Source of the DNA: an uncultured Saprospiraceae bacterium
GTDB lineage: Bacteria > Bacteroidota > Bacteroidia > Chitinophagales > Saprospiraceae
NCBI GenBank assembly: GCA_937923465.1
Contig: CALDUB010000007.1
Coordinates: 1-49,827, forward strand
Direction of reading: 5' to 3'
DNA: 49,827 bases
The notes below the pieces were generated by a model, which was not told the origin of the DNA, did not search any database, and was given only the letters and a program-made list of their open reading frames with translations. Position 1 is the first letter of the stretch, and every line of letters begins with the position of its first letter. Below are positions 1-9,555 of this stretch, piece by piece. The position numbers were made by a program, and so were the translations under genes.

Positions 1-160
1 AGAATCTGAGTAGAGAAGTTTTGTTTTCAATTTGGGCTCTGAAAACCGCGTATAGCCTAGCTAAATAAGGATTTTCAAAGTGCAAATTGGGAGCAAAAAA
101 TCCTGTTCAGATTCTGAATCTATTTTTTTCGCGTTCCTTAGGTACTTTTCTTAAATAGAG
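1..160. repeat. Partial copy of dispersed palindromic repeat family A
   Basis: No coding region is seen here. The stretch at about 45-85 (AAAACCGCGTATA, then AGCTAAATAAGG) resembles the reverse complement of about 22745-22800. CGCGTTCCTTAGGTACTT at 130-147 recurs with one change at 19443-19460. It looks like a decayed copy of the repeat family that is most complete at 13727-13894. It lies downstream of the cupin gene and may also end that transcript, but no clear T-run hairpin was found. Confidence 0.45.
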
Positions 161-523
161 TTACTTATCATCTCCATAAGTCTTCCCTTCCAAGAAGTCT
201 TCGCGGTGTGGACTAAATACATCAATCAAAACACCGTCTTTCGTACAAGTACAGCCGTGCAGTACATGTGGTGGAATGTAGTAGCTATCGCCACCACGAA
301 TAGTTTTCACCTCATCACCAATTGTCATCTCAAACTCGCCGCTTTCGACGTAAGTAACTTGAGAATGGTGGTGTTCATGTAATTCTCCGACACCGCCGGC
401 CTTAAAATCCACTTTGACGAGCATGATTTTATCATCATAACCCATGATTTGTCGCTTCAATAATGGATTGATAACTTCCCACTCTATATCTTTTCCAAAA
501 AGGAATTCCTTACTTGCTTTCAT
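161..523 (-). CDS. kdgF: KdgF-like cupin (unsaturated uronate linearisation)
   Basis: A 120-residue single-domain cupin. KdgF proteins convert the cyclic 4,5-unsaturated monouronate released by exolytic lyases into the linear keto sugar in the cytoplasm. The metal-binding signature is visible: H49-E-H51 followed by Q55, then YVESGEFE, with the last ligand probably H89 in PPHVLHG. No signal peptide is present. The ATG at 523 is preferred to an in-frame TTG at 538. It is the last gene of the alginate locus, 67 bp behind the PL17 lyase whose product it would use. A generic cupin of other function is possible, but the context and motif fit KdgF well. Confidence 0.82.
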   Translation of the reverse strand: MKASKEFLFGKDIEWEVINPLLKRQIMGYDDKIMLVKVDFKAGGVGELHEHHHSQVTYVESGEFEMTIGDEVKTIRGGDSYYIPPHVLHGCTCTKDGVLIDVFSPHREDFLEGKTYGDDK

Positions 524-552
524 AGCTTTTTTATTCAAAAGTTTAATGTCTT

Positions 553-581
553 GAAAGAGTCGACTTTATATCGACGCTTTC
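553..581 (-). other. Intergenic stem-loop between PL17 and kdgF
   Basis: Arms GAAAGAGTCGA (553-563) and TCGACGCTTTC (571-581) pair at 10 of 11 positions around a 7-nt loop. It lies just downstream of the PL17 stop. No T-run follows on the minus strand, so it may be an mRNA-stability or processing element rather than a terminator. Confidence 0.45.
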
Positions 582-590
582 TAAAAAGAT

Positions 591-2843
591 TTATTTTTTA
601 GAAAGGTGATAAACACCTGTCCATTTTATAATTTGGTCACCGATTTTTACTTCGTGTTTAGCCATTTTATCTGCATTGTTATTAGCAATGGCTACTGTCC
701 ATATTTTACCCGAATTATGCGTCAAACGTGTAACAGTATATGCATCTGTATCTTGTAATATCTCTGCTTTTTCAATACCTGAAAAAGGGCTTAGAGGAAT
801 TTCGGAAACAGGATTGTATCTACCATGAGACTCGATGACATTAAAAAACACAGTGGATTTTGCTTTTCGTCTTTGAATAAAAACTGGGTCATGACGCAGG
901 TTATATTCAGGGTCATTTGCTCCTCCCCTTGCGAAAATTAATTCATCGTCTTTCTGTGCCGCCGCCGTTTGTGTATAAAACCTACTGTTACCAAACCAAG
1001 TCATTTGTAGGCTTTCATTCGCAGGTTTACCTGCCGCTTCTTTCCATAAATGTTGGTATCCGTGGTCTGTACCGAGTGTTTTTAATTCTGTTGTTTTAGC
1101 TTCATAATCAAAGTCAGTAGACAAGAGATGTCCCATAAACCACAAAGGTAAATCATATTGGTTTTCCTTATCTGTTTTTACTCTAAAAATATCTAAAAAC
1201 AAAGGATTACGAAAGTTCTCATCTTGCAATAAAATGAGTGTGCGGTGCATTTCTGTTCCGTCGTATGCATGTTGTTCTTTTGCACTAAGGATTTGACAAT
1301 CTTTATCTTCGATATCAACAAAATACAAATCGGGAGAATTCGCTTCCCCTTTTTTTACACTACCTCCATAGTGCGACTCTTCGTTAATGACCAATGTATT
1401 ATGAGCAATACTTTGCTTAGCAAAAGTTTTGTTTTCTTTCAAGTAACGTCCGCCACCTTTTTGGTCAATATTGACCCAGCGTGCTGCACCGTAGTCCTGA
1501 ATTACCTCACCCATATCGTCATATAAAGAGTACGACAATTTATCAAAATGACCGTGTCCCATACCATGCGCAGAGTACTTTACGACTGCACAAATCTCAC
1601 CACCGTCTACATTATTTTCTCTTAAAATTGCTACTCCCCCTTTCTCACCTTCTGCTCCGTCTCGATAAACAACTGATTTTTGTACAAGTTTTTTCGTTTT
1701 GCCTGCCGCTATATCGCGAGCGACAAGGAAACCTGAACCGTCCAAAAGGACTTTGTTTTGCTTTACAGCTATAGATAGCAACTCTGGGTCATTTCCAAAG
1801 TCTGCATAAGCAATATCAACCGCAGCGATAACTTCGCGCGCATTCCAAGACATTCCTTTTTGCGAGTCGTTTAATGGAAAAAATAGTCCGTTTGCGTCCG
1901 TTTGAGCTAAGAGAGAGAAAACTGCTTTTTTCAAAATTCCATCGCGGTAATCATAAATTTTTAAATCAGGGCGGTTGTTGTGCAATGATTTTGCAAATAA
2001 CAAAAATGGAGTCATTGCATAACGTAGATAATACGGACCTTCAGTAAAGTAACCATCTGGAGAAAAAGAGTAATCCAATTGCGCCAAAAAGCCCGCTTGA
2101 TTTTGTCCTTCTACTTTAATAAATCCACCGTCATTATCCAGCATTGTATCATCCAGCCCGTCATCTTTAAGACCATATAAGGCACGTTGTATTAATTCTT
2201 CATCATTCATCACCAAACCAATCATACCAACTGCTGCATTGCCCCAAGTACTGTGGTTGTGAATTCTATTGTAAAATTTTGGATTGTCTACTGAAATAAA
2301 ATCTGCTAAAGGTCTGAATAGATTTTTCTCTAAATTTTTACGTTCTTTTTTCGTCAAAAAGTCATAAACAGCATCGTATGCTTGACTACTATATACTAAC
2401 CAATTCGCATCGTTTAGACATTGCCAGAATATTTTTCCTGTCGCATAAGACCTCATCGTCGGGTGCAAACCTAATTTTGGAAAAAGAGTCGCATATTCGA
2501 GAAACATATCTCGAATGTAAACTGCATATTTTTCGTCACCCGTGATTTGATATAAGTTACCTGCTTTTTGTAAAATAAAAAAGTTCTTTTTGTGTCTTTC
2601 ATGTGTGTATCCACCCGCCATATCTTTTGGAACGGGGACGAAGATGCCTGCTTCAATTTCCGCGTCAACTTCGGCTTTTGTTACTTCTAATACCTCGACA
2701 AATAGCGGTGCAGTTGCTTTGGAATTGCGAATCAGTTCCACTCCTTTTTTTGTTAAAATTAAATTAGGGTGCTGCTGAGCTGAGCAGAAAAATGCTGCAC
2801 CAAACAGGCAAATCAATAGAGATATTTTTAGCTTTAATTGCAT
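591..2843 (-). CDS. PL17 oligoalginate lyase (heparinase II/III fold)
   Basis: A 750-residue secreted or periplasmic lyase. PL17 enzymes act exolytically on alginate oligomers by beta-elimination and release unsaturated monouronate. The N-terminus is a signal peptide (KLKISLL..., ending near AQQ). An alpha/alpha-barrel domain follows, with NHSTW (N196, H197) and DGYFTEGPYY (tyrosines 265, 271 and 272, one the expected catalytic Tyr). The C-terminal heparinase II/III-type beta domain has HGMGHGHFDK (H426, H430, H432). The length is typical of PL17. It sits between PL7, which makes oligomers, and the KdgF-like cupin, which takes the monomer. The signal peptide contains a Cys (FFC) without a good lipobox, so anchoring is uncertain. 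Confidence 0.9.
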   Translation of the reverse strand: MQLKLKISLLICLFGAAFFCSAQQHPNLILTKKGVELIRNSKATAPLFVEVLEVTKAEVDAEIEAGIFVPVPKDMAGGYTHERHKKNFFILQKAGNLYQITGDEKYAVYIRDMFLEYATLFPKLGLHPTMRSYATGKIFWQCLNDANWLVYSSQAYDAVYDFLTKKERKNLEKNLFRPLADFISVDNPKFYNRIHNHSTWGNAAVGMIGLVMNDEELIQRALYGLKDDGLDDTMLDNDGGFIKVEGQNQAGFLAQLDYSFSPDGYFTEGPYYLRYAMTPFLLFAKSLHNNRPDLKIYDYRDGILKKAVFSLLAQTDANGLFFPLNDSQKGMSWNAREVIAAVDIAYADFGNDPELLSIAVKQNKVLLDGSGFLVARDIAAGKTKKLVQKSVVYRDGAEGEKGGVAILRENNVDGGEICAVVKYSAHGMGHGHFDKLSYSLYDDMGEVIQDYGAARWVNIDQKGGGRYLKENKTFAKQSIAHNTLVINEESHYGGSVKKGEANSPDLYFVDIEDKDCQILSAKEQHAYDGTEMHRTLILLQDENFRNPLFLDIFRVKTDKENQYDLPLWFMGHLLSTDFDYEAKTTELKTLGTDHGYQHLWKEAAGKPANESLQMTWFGNSRFYTQTAAAQKDDELIFARGGANDPEYNLRHDPVFIQRRKAKSTVFFNVIESHGRYNPVSEIPLSPFSGIEKAEILQDTDAYTVTRLTHNSGKIWTVAIANNNADKMAKHEVKIGDQIIKWTGVYHLSKK

Positions 2844-2915
2844 ATTTTTTTTATCGAAAACAGTTTATTAGTAAGTTACATTCTCTGGAAGAGAAACTAT
2901 CTCATTGTAATTATT

Positions 2916-3821
2916 CTAGTTATGAGTAACTTCTAATTCGTAATATTTTATACGAGAAAACGCATCGTCAGCAGTTGTATTCAAATAATTTCCTGCTTTA
3001 AAGTAGTTTTCAAAAATTCCCCAACGTTGCATGTGAACATCATCGTATACAAATGACTCTTCGTCATTCATGATAACCTCTAATCTTCCATCAGATGCAA
3101 TAACTTCTAGAGTAAATTGCTCGTTGTCTACTCGCTGTCCAAAATAACGTCCGTCATCATCTTCCCAAGCATCTGTATACAGACTTTCTGTATCGCTGTC
3201 ATTAAGGTCTTTAAGTTGTTTCGTTTTAACTCTGACACGACCATCACGCCAATAAATTTTCAACACTGGCGGTGCATTATTATCATCTTCACCAATCAAA
3301 TCACGCTGCGCATTTGTCAATCTACCATGAATTTGCATGATAATAACTTGATGTGGGTCACCGTTACTCTCCGTAGAAACTTCATCGAGTTTAAGTGTTC
3401 CACGCATTCGACCACCCTGTGCAAAAGTCCAGTTAGTCGAATTACTTCCTGGTATCATCTGTTCCCGTAACTCTGTTCGAGAATAAGAACTATTAGCCGT
3501 TGACGCCCCAGGATATGTATAAAAAACTAAGGACCCATCGGTCATGTCGTTGTACATAAAATCCTTTAATATCTCATTATTAGCGTAATTCAATATAGCA
3601 GGAGGTGTCACCTCAGATGGATTTCCGATAGGTAGTGTTACTTTCCAATTGCTCAAGTCAATATCTGGCAACAAATCACCCTCTCCTACTTCTTCGGGAG
3701 TTTCTTCTTCCTCCAGTGGTGGAATATAATTTCCTGTAGGAGGCACTAACTCGTCATCGCTACAACTACAAAAAGTCATCACTGTAGCTAGAAATAATAT
3801 AAGTGTAGTTTGTATTTTCAC
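2916..3821 (-). CDS. PL7 alginate lyase, lipoprotein
   Basis: An alginate lyase of family PL7 (beta-jelly roll), cutting the polymer by beta-elimination. The three family motifs are present: SRTELRE, QIHG and YFKAGNYLN, carrying the expected catalytic Arg, Gln, His and Tyr. The GTG at 3821 is chosen because it gives a classic lipoprotein signal (VKIQTT, hydrophobic core, then TFCSCSDD) and a protein of 301 residues. An in-frame ATG at 3914 would add 31 residues but lies in the loop of a strong hairpin (3872-3937) and precedes the signal peptide. An acidic linker (EEEETPEE) tethers the catalytic domain to the outer membrane. The gene is in the operon between the PKD lipoprotein and PL17. Confidence 0.9.
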   Translation of the reverse strand: MKIQTTLILFLATVMTFCSCSDDELVPPTGNYIPPLEEEETPEEVGEGDLLPDIDLSNWKVTLPIGNPSEVTPPAILNYANNEILKDFMYNDMTDGSLVFYTYPGASTANSSYSRTELREQMIPGSNSTNWTFAQGGRMRGTLKLDEVSTESNGDPHQVIIMQIHGRLTNAQRDLIGEDDNNAPPVLKIYWRDGRVRVKTKQLKDLNDSDTESLYTDAWEDDDGRYFGQRVDNEQFTLEVIASDGRLEVIMNDEESFVYDDVHMQRWGIFENYFKAGNYLNTTADDAFSRIKYYELEVTHN

Positions 3822-3863
3822 AATAAAAAAGTTGAAGTCTCCGAGACGCTTAAGAAGTTTGTT

Positions 3864-3937
3864 AAAAAAATATTCTTGGACAAACCCCGTGGCGAATGAA
3901 AACAAATTCACCATATTTACGGGATTTATCCAAGAAT
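3864..3937 (-). terminator. Long stem-loop with T-run between the PKD gene and PL7
   Basis: Eighteen-base arms at 3872-3889 and 3920-3937 pair on the minus-strand RNA with only G-U exceptions (ATTCTTGGATAAATCCCG against CGGGGTTTGTCCAAGAAT). A second inner stem (TGGTGAAT with ATTCGCCA) follows after a bulge. Downstream on the minus strand is a run of seven T (3870-3864). It has the form of an intrinsic terminator or attenuator inside the operon and would set the PL7 level relative to the genes before it. Confidence 0.65.
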
Positions 3938-3942
3938 CTTAA

Positions 3943-4791
3943 TTACAGTACTTCTATTTCAAAAGTGTCAATACGACCTTCTGCCCCCTCGTTAGTAAAG
4001 TAAATCGCTACTGTAGTGTTACTTCCTGAGTTAAACTCAATAGTTCCTTGCGTAAAAGTACTTGCATCCGCTTGGTCACTACCTGTAAATGAAGCAATAG
4101 TAGCTCCTGCAATTGCTGCTGGGTCATTTACTTCTCCCCCTAAAATAGATACTGAAATAGAACCTGTTGGGCTAGTTTTTAAAGTGTAGTAAAAAGAAAC
4201 TTGATAGTCTGTATCTTCTTCTACTGAAATAGCCTGGTAACCGATACGGCTACCGTCTTCAGGCAATTTTGCTGCTTTTTCACCAGTGTGAGTTGGACTT
4301 GATGTGATTTGAATAACACCACCTAAACCAGAGTTTCTCCAACCATCACGGTATTCATCGTCTCCTTGAATATCAAAAGCAGGATTTAAAATTACAGGAA
4401 CGAAAGCTGTTGAAGGCTCTTCGATTACAAGTTCTTGACTTGTAGTACTAGTAGCATTCAATTTATCTGTTGCGGTTAAACTAATCGTGTACGTACCTGC
4501 TCCAGGATAAGTATTTGTTGGATTTTTCGCTGTCGAAGTATTACCGTCACCAAAATCCCATGCATAATCTGTCGCACTAGTCGAAAGGTTAGTAAAGGAA
4601 ATCGTTAGGTAATCTGCCTCATTTGGGGTAGCAGAAAAAACCGCCTCTGGTGGCGTTTCATCAGGAAGAGAGCCTTCTTCGGGCAATTCTAAAGTATCGC
4701 ATGAAAACAACATAGTTGTCATGGCGAAAAGTATGAGAAAAAAAGACTTGTCAGTAAAAAACTGCACTGCTTTTGTTGATATATTTTTCAT
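3943..4791 (-). CDS. PKD-domain surface lipoprotein (glycan-binding, SusE/F-like position)
   Basis: A 282-residue lipoprotein with a signal peptide ending in the lipobox region MLFSC (Cys31). It has a PKD domain at about 47-125 (WDFGDGNTST, YPGAGTYTISLTATD). A C-terminal domain of about 150 residues has the form of a carbohydrate-binding beta-sandwich (NPAFDIQGDDEYRDGWRNS, TDYQVSFYYT). No catalytic motif is seen. Its place directly after susD is where glycan-binding outer-membrane lipoproteins occur in these loci, so it probably binds alginate at the cell surface. That function is inferred from position and domains and is not proven by a known family match. Confidence 0.78.
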   Translation of the reverse strand: MKNISTKAVQFFTDKSFFLILFAMTTMLFSCDTLELPEEGSLPDETPPEAVFSATPNEADYLTISFTNLSTSATDYAWDFGDGNTSTAKNPTNTYPGAGTYTISLTATDKLNATSTTSQELVIEEPSTAFVPVILNPAFDIQGDDEYRDGWRNSGLGGVIQITSSPTHTGEKAAKLPEDGSRIGYQAISVEEDTDYQVSFYYTLKTSPTGSISVSILGGEVNDPAAIAGATIASFTGSDQADASTFTQGTIEFNSGSNTTVAIYFTNEGAEGRIDTFEIEVL

Positions 4792-4826
4792 TTCTTAATT
4801 TAATTAAACTTGAAAGATGAGTAGTT

Positions 4827-4854
4827 CCTAGTGTTAATTACAACTAACACTAGG
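4827..4854 (-). other. Intergenic stem-loop after susD
   Basis: Perfect 10-bp arms CCTAGTGTTA and TAACACTAGG with an 8-nt loop, just after the SusD stop. There is no T-run on the minus strand. It probably protects or separates the susCD part of the transcript. Confidence 0.5.
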
Positions 4855-4866
4855 AGTCAACTTATT

Positions 4867-6231
4867 CTAGTAACCTGGATTTTGCTTTAGCAAACCTTCG
4901 CTCACATTAATCTGTGCTTGCGGGATAGGCAATAGTAAATCTGTTGGTCCGAAAGTATTTCCTTCAGATGCTGCAAAGGCCGTTAATACTTCGTTTGCTT
5001 TTCCAAAACGGACTAAATCATACAGACGGTGATTTTCAAAAGCTAACTCAATACGTCTTTCATACAACAACATTTCTTTCGTTAACTCTCCTCCGGATTC
5101 GATTGTACTCAAACCCACACGTTCACGGACGGCATTGTAAGCTGCAACTGCTGTCGCATCTGTAGTAGAAGCAGCTCCTGCTAGGATAGCCTCAGCTTGC
5201 ATCAATAATACATCTGCATGACGTAAAACAATCCAGTCATTACCACATAGACGTGCATCAGAAGAGCGAGTTAAGTATTTACCCGTCTCATCAGAGACTA
5301 ATGGATTGACCAAAACAGCAATTCTCTCTGTATCTTCTGGGTCAAAAGCTGCTGCCAAATTATCTGTGATAAAATTCAAACCACTTCTAACTCCTCCAAC
5401 TGTCATTTCAAAAGAGAAGTCTTGGCTCTCATTCAAATCATCATCCAAATAAGGAATAGCGAAAAGAATTTCATTATTACCTTCAGAAAAGAAAACATCT
5501 GCATATTCATCTTGTAAAGCATATGTTCCAGAAGAAACTATTTCATTTAATAAAGATGCTGCACCACTATAATCACCTGTTGTTAATAATGCTTTCGCCC
5601 AAAGTCCTTTTGCTGCACCTTGTGTAGCACGACCAAAAGGTGCATCAACAGGCAAGCCTGCCGCCGCATCTCTGAAGTCTGCTATTACTGCTGTCAATAC
5701 GGCTTCAGGAGTATCGTTATCAAAGTATTCAGTATCGTTTTGCACAATAACTTGGTCTACTAATGGTACGTTTCCATAAGCTCTAACTAAGTTAAAATGA
5801 GCCAAACCACGAGCGAATTTTGCTTCGTTTTCAAATTGACTTTTCAACCCTTCATCAGCTACAGCTTCCAGACTTTCCAAAACGCGATTAGCACGGAAAA
5901 TAACGTTATAATTAGCATTCCAATAAGTGCCAATTGCTTGATTAGTAGGCTCTACTGTAAAAGACTCAAACTGAGCCCAGTCTCCTTCACTAGACTTGGT
6001 ACGTGTATTATCTGAACGCATTTCAGTTAAAGCAAATTCACGTATAGGCAAATCTTGCAATCCATCATAGATAGCGATTGTTGCGCCTTCAACCTGATCA
6101 GAATTAGTATAAAAACCGTTGTCACCAATAGCAGACGGTGGTGCTAAGTCTAAGCTATCTGTACTACAACCTGCAGCAAATAACAAGACTCCTGCCCCAA
6201 GGAATATTGATTTTATTGAATTAAATTTCAT
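4867..6231 (-). CDS. susD: SusD/RagB-family glycan-binding lipoprotein
   Basis: A 454-residue outer-membrane lipoprotein (signal GAGVLLFAAGC, Cys22). SusD proteins form the lid over the SusC channel and deliver oligosaccharides. Family signs are the N-terminal LDLAPPSAIGDNGFYTN, the TPR-like region (YWNANYNVIFRANRVLE, FARGLAHFNLVRAYGNVPLV) and the C-terminal RRIELAFENHRLYDLVRFG followed by LLPIPQAQI. It lies 189 bp after susC in the same operon. At 454 residues it is somewhat short for the family but complete. Alginate as the ligand is inferred from the flanking lyases. Confidence 0.95.
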   Translation of the reverse strand: MKFNSIKSIFLGAGVLLFAAGCSTDSLDLAPPSAIGDNGFYTNSDQVEGATIAIYDGLQDLPIREFALTEMRSDNTRTKSSEGDWAQFESFTVEPTNQAIGTYWNANYNVIFRANRVLESLEAVADEGLKSQFENEAKFARGLAHFNLVRAYGNVPLVDQVIVQNDTEYFDNDTPEAVLTAVIADFRDAAAGLPVDAPFGRATQGAAKGLWAKALLTTGDYSGAASLLNEIVSSGTYALQDEYADVFFSEGNNEILFAIPYLDDDLNESQDFSFEMTVGGVRSGLNFITDNLAAAFDPEDTERIAVLVNPLVSDETGKYLTRSSDARLCGNDWIVLRHADVLLMQAEAILAGAASTTDATAVAAYNAVRERVGLSTIESGGELTKEMLLYERRIELAFENHRLYDLVRFGKANEVLTAFAASEGNTFGPTDLLLPIPQAQINVSEGLLKQNPGY

Positions 6232-6272
6232 GTTCTATTTTATTTTAATTCTTTGAAAATCTTATAATTCGC

Positions 6273-6328
6273 GATATAGAAAAATAGAAACCTAATATTT
6301 ATTCTTTAGGCTTTTACTTTTCTATATC
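6273..6328 (-). other. susC-susD intergenic stem-loop
   Basis: Arms GATATAGAAAA (6273-6283) and TTTTCTATATC (6318-6328), with inner pairing CCTAA to TTAGG. It lies in the 189-bp gap between susC and susD. It could stabilise the susC end or attenuate transcription. No strong T-run is present. Confidence 0.45.
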
Positions 6329-6420
6329 ACAATTTTTCTCGCATCACGAGAAGATTTTTCAAAAAATATTAATCGTTTTCTTGTATTTGATTAACTCAAA
6401 CACTCAATAAAACGCATTTT

Positions 6421-9400
6421 TTAAAAATTAAGGTTAACACCAAAAGAGAATGTACGGAAAATCGGCGCAGGTCCTCTTTGGTAACCATACGTTAAAGGGT
6501 TACCCAATCCTTGGTCGATACCTTCTGGATTGAAACCAGTGTAACCGTCTGCCATTCTGTAAATGAGATTTTGACCACTCACGTAAATTCTCAACTTTTG
6601 AATGTTTGCCTTACCCATAATAGAACGTGGGAAAGTGTAACCCAAATTTAAGTTTCTCAATGCAACATAAGATGCATCTTGAATATCGTCATTTGTGAAG
6701 ATACGTTGTTCAACTAAGTCTCCATCAGCAAACTCACTGTTGAAATCTTGATTACTAGAAAACTCGTTGTTGATATATTGAGAAGAAATATTTCTTACCT
6801 CAGCTCCGTGAGAACCTTGGAACATGAAACTGAAATCAAAATCGTTGAAAGTAATGGTATTGTTCACTGACCAGATTAAGTCTGGATATGGAGAACCCAA
6901 AATTGTACGGTCATCTGGATCAATGACACCGTCACCATTAAGGTCTTTCACATATACATCTTGTGATTGTCCGTTGACTGGAAAAGTTGGGTTATTCAGA
7001 AATTCTGGTGCGATTTCATCTTTTACAACATAACCATAAAAAGTAGAAATAGGCTGTCCTTCTAAAGCAATCCATTCTGCTGGACGTTTGTCATCAACAA
7101 TACTAATAAGTCCGTCTGAACCAGCAAAGTCAACTAATACGTTCTTGTTATGTGTCGCTAAGAAACTAGTTCCCCAAGTTAATCTGCGAGAAGAAATATT
7201 TTTTGTTCTTAATTCAAACTCAACACCTGAGTTTTCTACGATACCTTTATTTACTAATGCTGACTCAAAACCTGTCACAGCAGGAACTGGTAAGTTTAAA
7301 AGTAAATCTTCGCTAGTTCTTTTGTAGTAATCAAAAGAGAATGCAAGACGTCCACGCATTAAGGATACATCAATACCTGGGTTGACTTCTACCAATTTTT
7401 CCCAACCTAAACTAGTGTTAGAGATATTAATTGGATTAAAACCGATATTACTACCACCTAAAGCTGTACCTACTGGCTCAATCAAACCAACATAATCATA
7501 CTCGCTAATACCTGAGTTACTACCTGTAATACCGTAACTAACACGTAATTTTAATTCTTCGATAAAATCATTGTCAGCTAAAAAGCCTTCCTCTGAAACT
7601 CTCCAACCTGCTGATGCAGAAGGGAAAAATCCGAATTTGTTATCAGGACCAAACTTAGAGCTACCGTCCGTACGTGCACTTATAGAGAGAAGGTACTTAT
7701 CATCAAAAGCATAATTAACTCTTGACAAATAAGAAATCAAAGCCTCTCTAGCTTCAGAAGTAGAAGCACCAACGACATTCGCCGCAGGAATAGTTTGGAT
7801 AAGGTCATTACCAAAACCAGCCGCTTCTATAGCACTAAACTCTCTGTCCCAAGTCTCGTAAGCCATACCTGCAACTGCATTAATTTCGTGCTTACCTATT
7901 TCTTTATTATAGTTTAAAGTACTCTCTGCAACTGTGTGCAATTGAATAGCTGAAGTACGCGTCGATTCCGAATCTGCAGCACCATTACGTGACCCCTCGA
8001 CTCCTTGCCAGCGAGTATTACGAGTGTGTCTGAAGTCACCGCCGATAGTCTGACGGAAATTTAATCCATCCGCTATTTTTATTTTCAAGTAAGTATTAGC
8101 TAAGATTTTAGTCTGGAATTTTCTTCTTTCCCGTTCCAATACTTTTGCCAAGGCGTTCGCATTAGAAGTCGCACTAATGTCTGTTCCACTACTCTCTGGG
8201 TCTGGTGCTCCAGCTTCCAAATCATAATCATCAAACATACGCTCCATTGCATAATCTCCAATTTGGACATCTGCCCAACGACCATTTTCACGGAAACGAT
8301 TTACGTATTGAATATTGTTTTCATCAATGTAAAGAGGTAACCAAGGTTGTTGACGAATAGCATCATGAACACCAATTGGGAATCTTCTTTGATTAGTATA
8401 AGAAGGGTTTAAAGCAATACCAAAAGTAACGCGCTTTCTAATTTTTGTATCCATGTTCAGACGTACGTTAATTTTCGTATAGTTGTCTGTCAATAATACA
8501 CCTTCATCATCTAAGTAACTAACTGATGCACGGAATTTTGTATTCTTAGTTCCACCTTTAGCAGAAAGAGAATGACTCTGAATCATACCACCGTCATACA
8601 TTACATCTGCCCAGTCTGTATTTTGACCAATCAATTCCATGTATTTTAGCTTATCGCTAATCTCACCGTCAGGACTCGCAGCACGTGCTTGAGCAATCCA
8701 ATCATCAACAGTAGTCAATACATCATTTTCAGGAACAGATTTGAATCCAACGAAACTGTTGTAAGAGAAAGTTGTTGGTCCGTCTTTACCTTCTTTTGTT
8801 GTGATTAAAATGATACCATTGGCACCACGTGAACCGTAGATAGCAGAAGATGCTGCATCCTTTAATACTTCAATTGACTCGACATCATTCATATCCAAAC
8901 TAGCCAAGAAATCTGCATCTGTACCAACAGCGATACCGTCAACAACGATTAATGGGTTAGAATCAAAAGAGATAGACCCTTGACCACGAATTTTGATAAC
9001 TGGAGCCTCCCCTGCTGCAGGGTTAGTACTTTGGATATTAACACCCGCAACCTGACCTACTAATGCATCATCTACACGTGACAATGGAATTTGGTCTAAT
9101 GTCTCGTTCGTCACTTTGGAAACAGAACCCGTAAGGTGTGATTTCTTTTGTTTACCATAACCAACAACAACGACCTCTTCTAGTAAAGCTGCATCATTGT
9201 TCATTACAACATCGATTTGAGCAATACCATTTACTGGAATTTCTTGAGCAGAATATCCTGTGTAACTAAAAACTAAAATGGCATCTTTCTCTGCTTCGAT
9301 TGAAAATTTACCGTCTAAATCTGTAACAGTACCACTTACTGTCCCTTTCACGATAACGGATGCCCCAATTAGCGGGAGTCCATCATCTGCTCCTGTAACC

Positions 9401-9555
9401 GTCCCTGTCACTTGCATAACAGTTTCTGAGAATGTAAGAAATGTGTTTGTTTCATCAACGTTTCCGCGCAAAGTTGGCGAAAAACCGCAGAACATCACCA
9501 AAAACCCGCAAACGAGTAGAGGAATGTTAAAATGATTTGTTAATTTTGTCATCAT
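6421..9555 (-). CDS. susC: SusC/RagA-family TonB-dependent transporter
   Basis: A 1044-residue outer-membrane transporter that imports oligosaccharides using TonB energy. After a signal peptide there is a carboxypeptidase-regulatory-like domain (about 48-130: GTVTGADDGLPLIGASVIVKG). Next come the SusC box EEVVVVGYGKQKK and the plug (VDDALVGQVAGVNIQS, NPLIVVDGIAVG, IEVLKDAASSAIYGSRGANG). A long beta-barrel ends in the aromatic-rich FSFGVNLNF. The length is normal for the family. It is the first structural gene after the regulator and pairs with the next gene, susD. Substrate specificity for alginate oligomers is inferred from the PL7 and PL17 neighbours. Confidence 0.96.
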   Translation of the reverse strand: MMTKLTNHFNIPLLVCGFLVMFCGFSPTLRGNVDETNTFLTFSETVMQVTGTVTGADDGLPLIGASVIVKGTVSGTVTDLDGKFSIEAEKDAILVFSYTGYSAQEIPVNGIAQIDVVMNNDAALLEEVVVVGYGKQKKSHLTGSVSKVTNETLDQIPLSRVDDALVGQVAGVNIQSTNPAAGEAPVIKIRGQGSISFDSNPLIVVDGIAVGTDADFLASLDMNDVESIEVLKDAASSAIYGSRGANGIILITTKEGKDGPTTFSYNSFVGFKSVPENDVLTTVDDWIAQARAASPDGEISDKLKYMELIGQNTDWADVMYDGGMIQSHSLSAKGGTKNTKFRASVSYLDDEGVLLTDNYTKINVRLNMDTKIRKRVTFGIALNPSYTNQRRFPIGVHDAIRQQPWLPLYIDENNIQYVNRFRENGRWADVQIGDYAMERMFDDYDLEAGAPDPESSGTDISATSNANALAKVLERERRKFQTKILANTYLKIKIADGLNFRQTIGGDFRHTRNTRWQGVEGSRNGAADSESTRTSAIQLHTVAESTLNYNKEIGKHEINAVAGMAYETWDREFSAIEAAGFGNDLIQTIPAANVVGASTSEAREALISYLSRVNYAFDDKYLLSISARTDGSSKFGPDNKFGFFPSASAGWRVSEEGFLADNDFIEELKLRVSYGITGSNSGISEYDYVGLIEPVGTALGGSNIGFNPINISNTSLGWEKLVEVNPGIDVSLMRGRLAFSFDYYKRTSEDLLLNLPVPAVTGFESALVNKGIVENSGVEFELRTKNISSRRLTWGTSFLATHNKNVLVDFAGSDGLISIVDDKRPAEWIALEGQPISTFYGYVVKDEIAPEFLNNPTFPVNGQSQDVYVKDLNGDGVIDPDDRTILGSPYPDLIWSVNNTITFNDFDFSFMFQGSHGAEVRNISSQYINNEFSSNQDFNSEFADGDLVEQRIFTNDDIQDASYVALRNLNLGYTFPRSIMGKANIQKLRIYVSGQNLIYRMADGYTGFNPEGIDQGLGNPLTYGYQRGPAPIFRTFSFGVNLNF

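Noticed and set aside
1245-1774. Plus-strand frames of 93 and 97 codons
   Set aside because: They are antisense shadows of the PL17 gene.
3822-3914. ATG start of PL7 at 3914
   Set aside because: It lies in a hairpin loop and places 31 residues before the lipoprotein signal. It is not excluded, only less likely.
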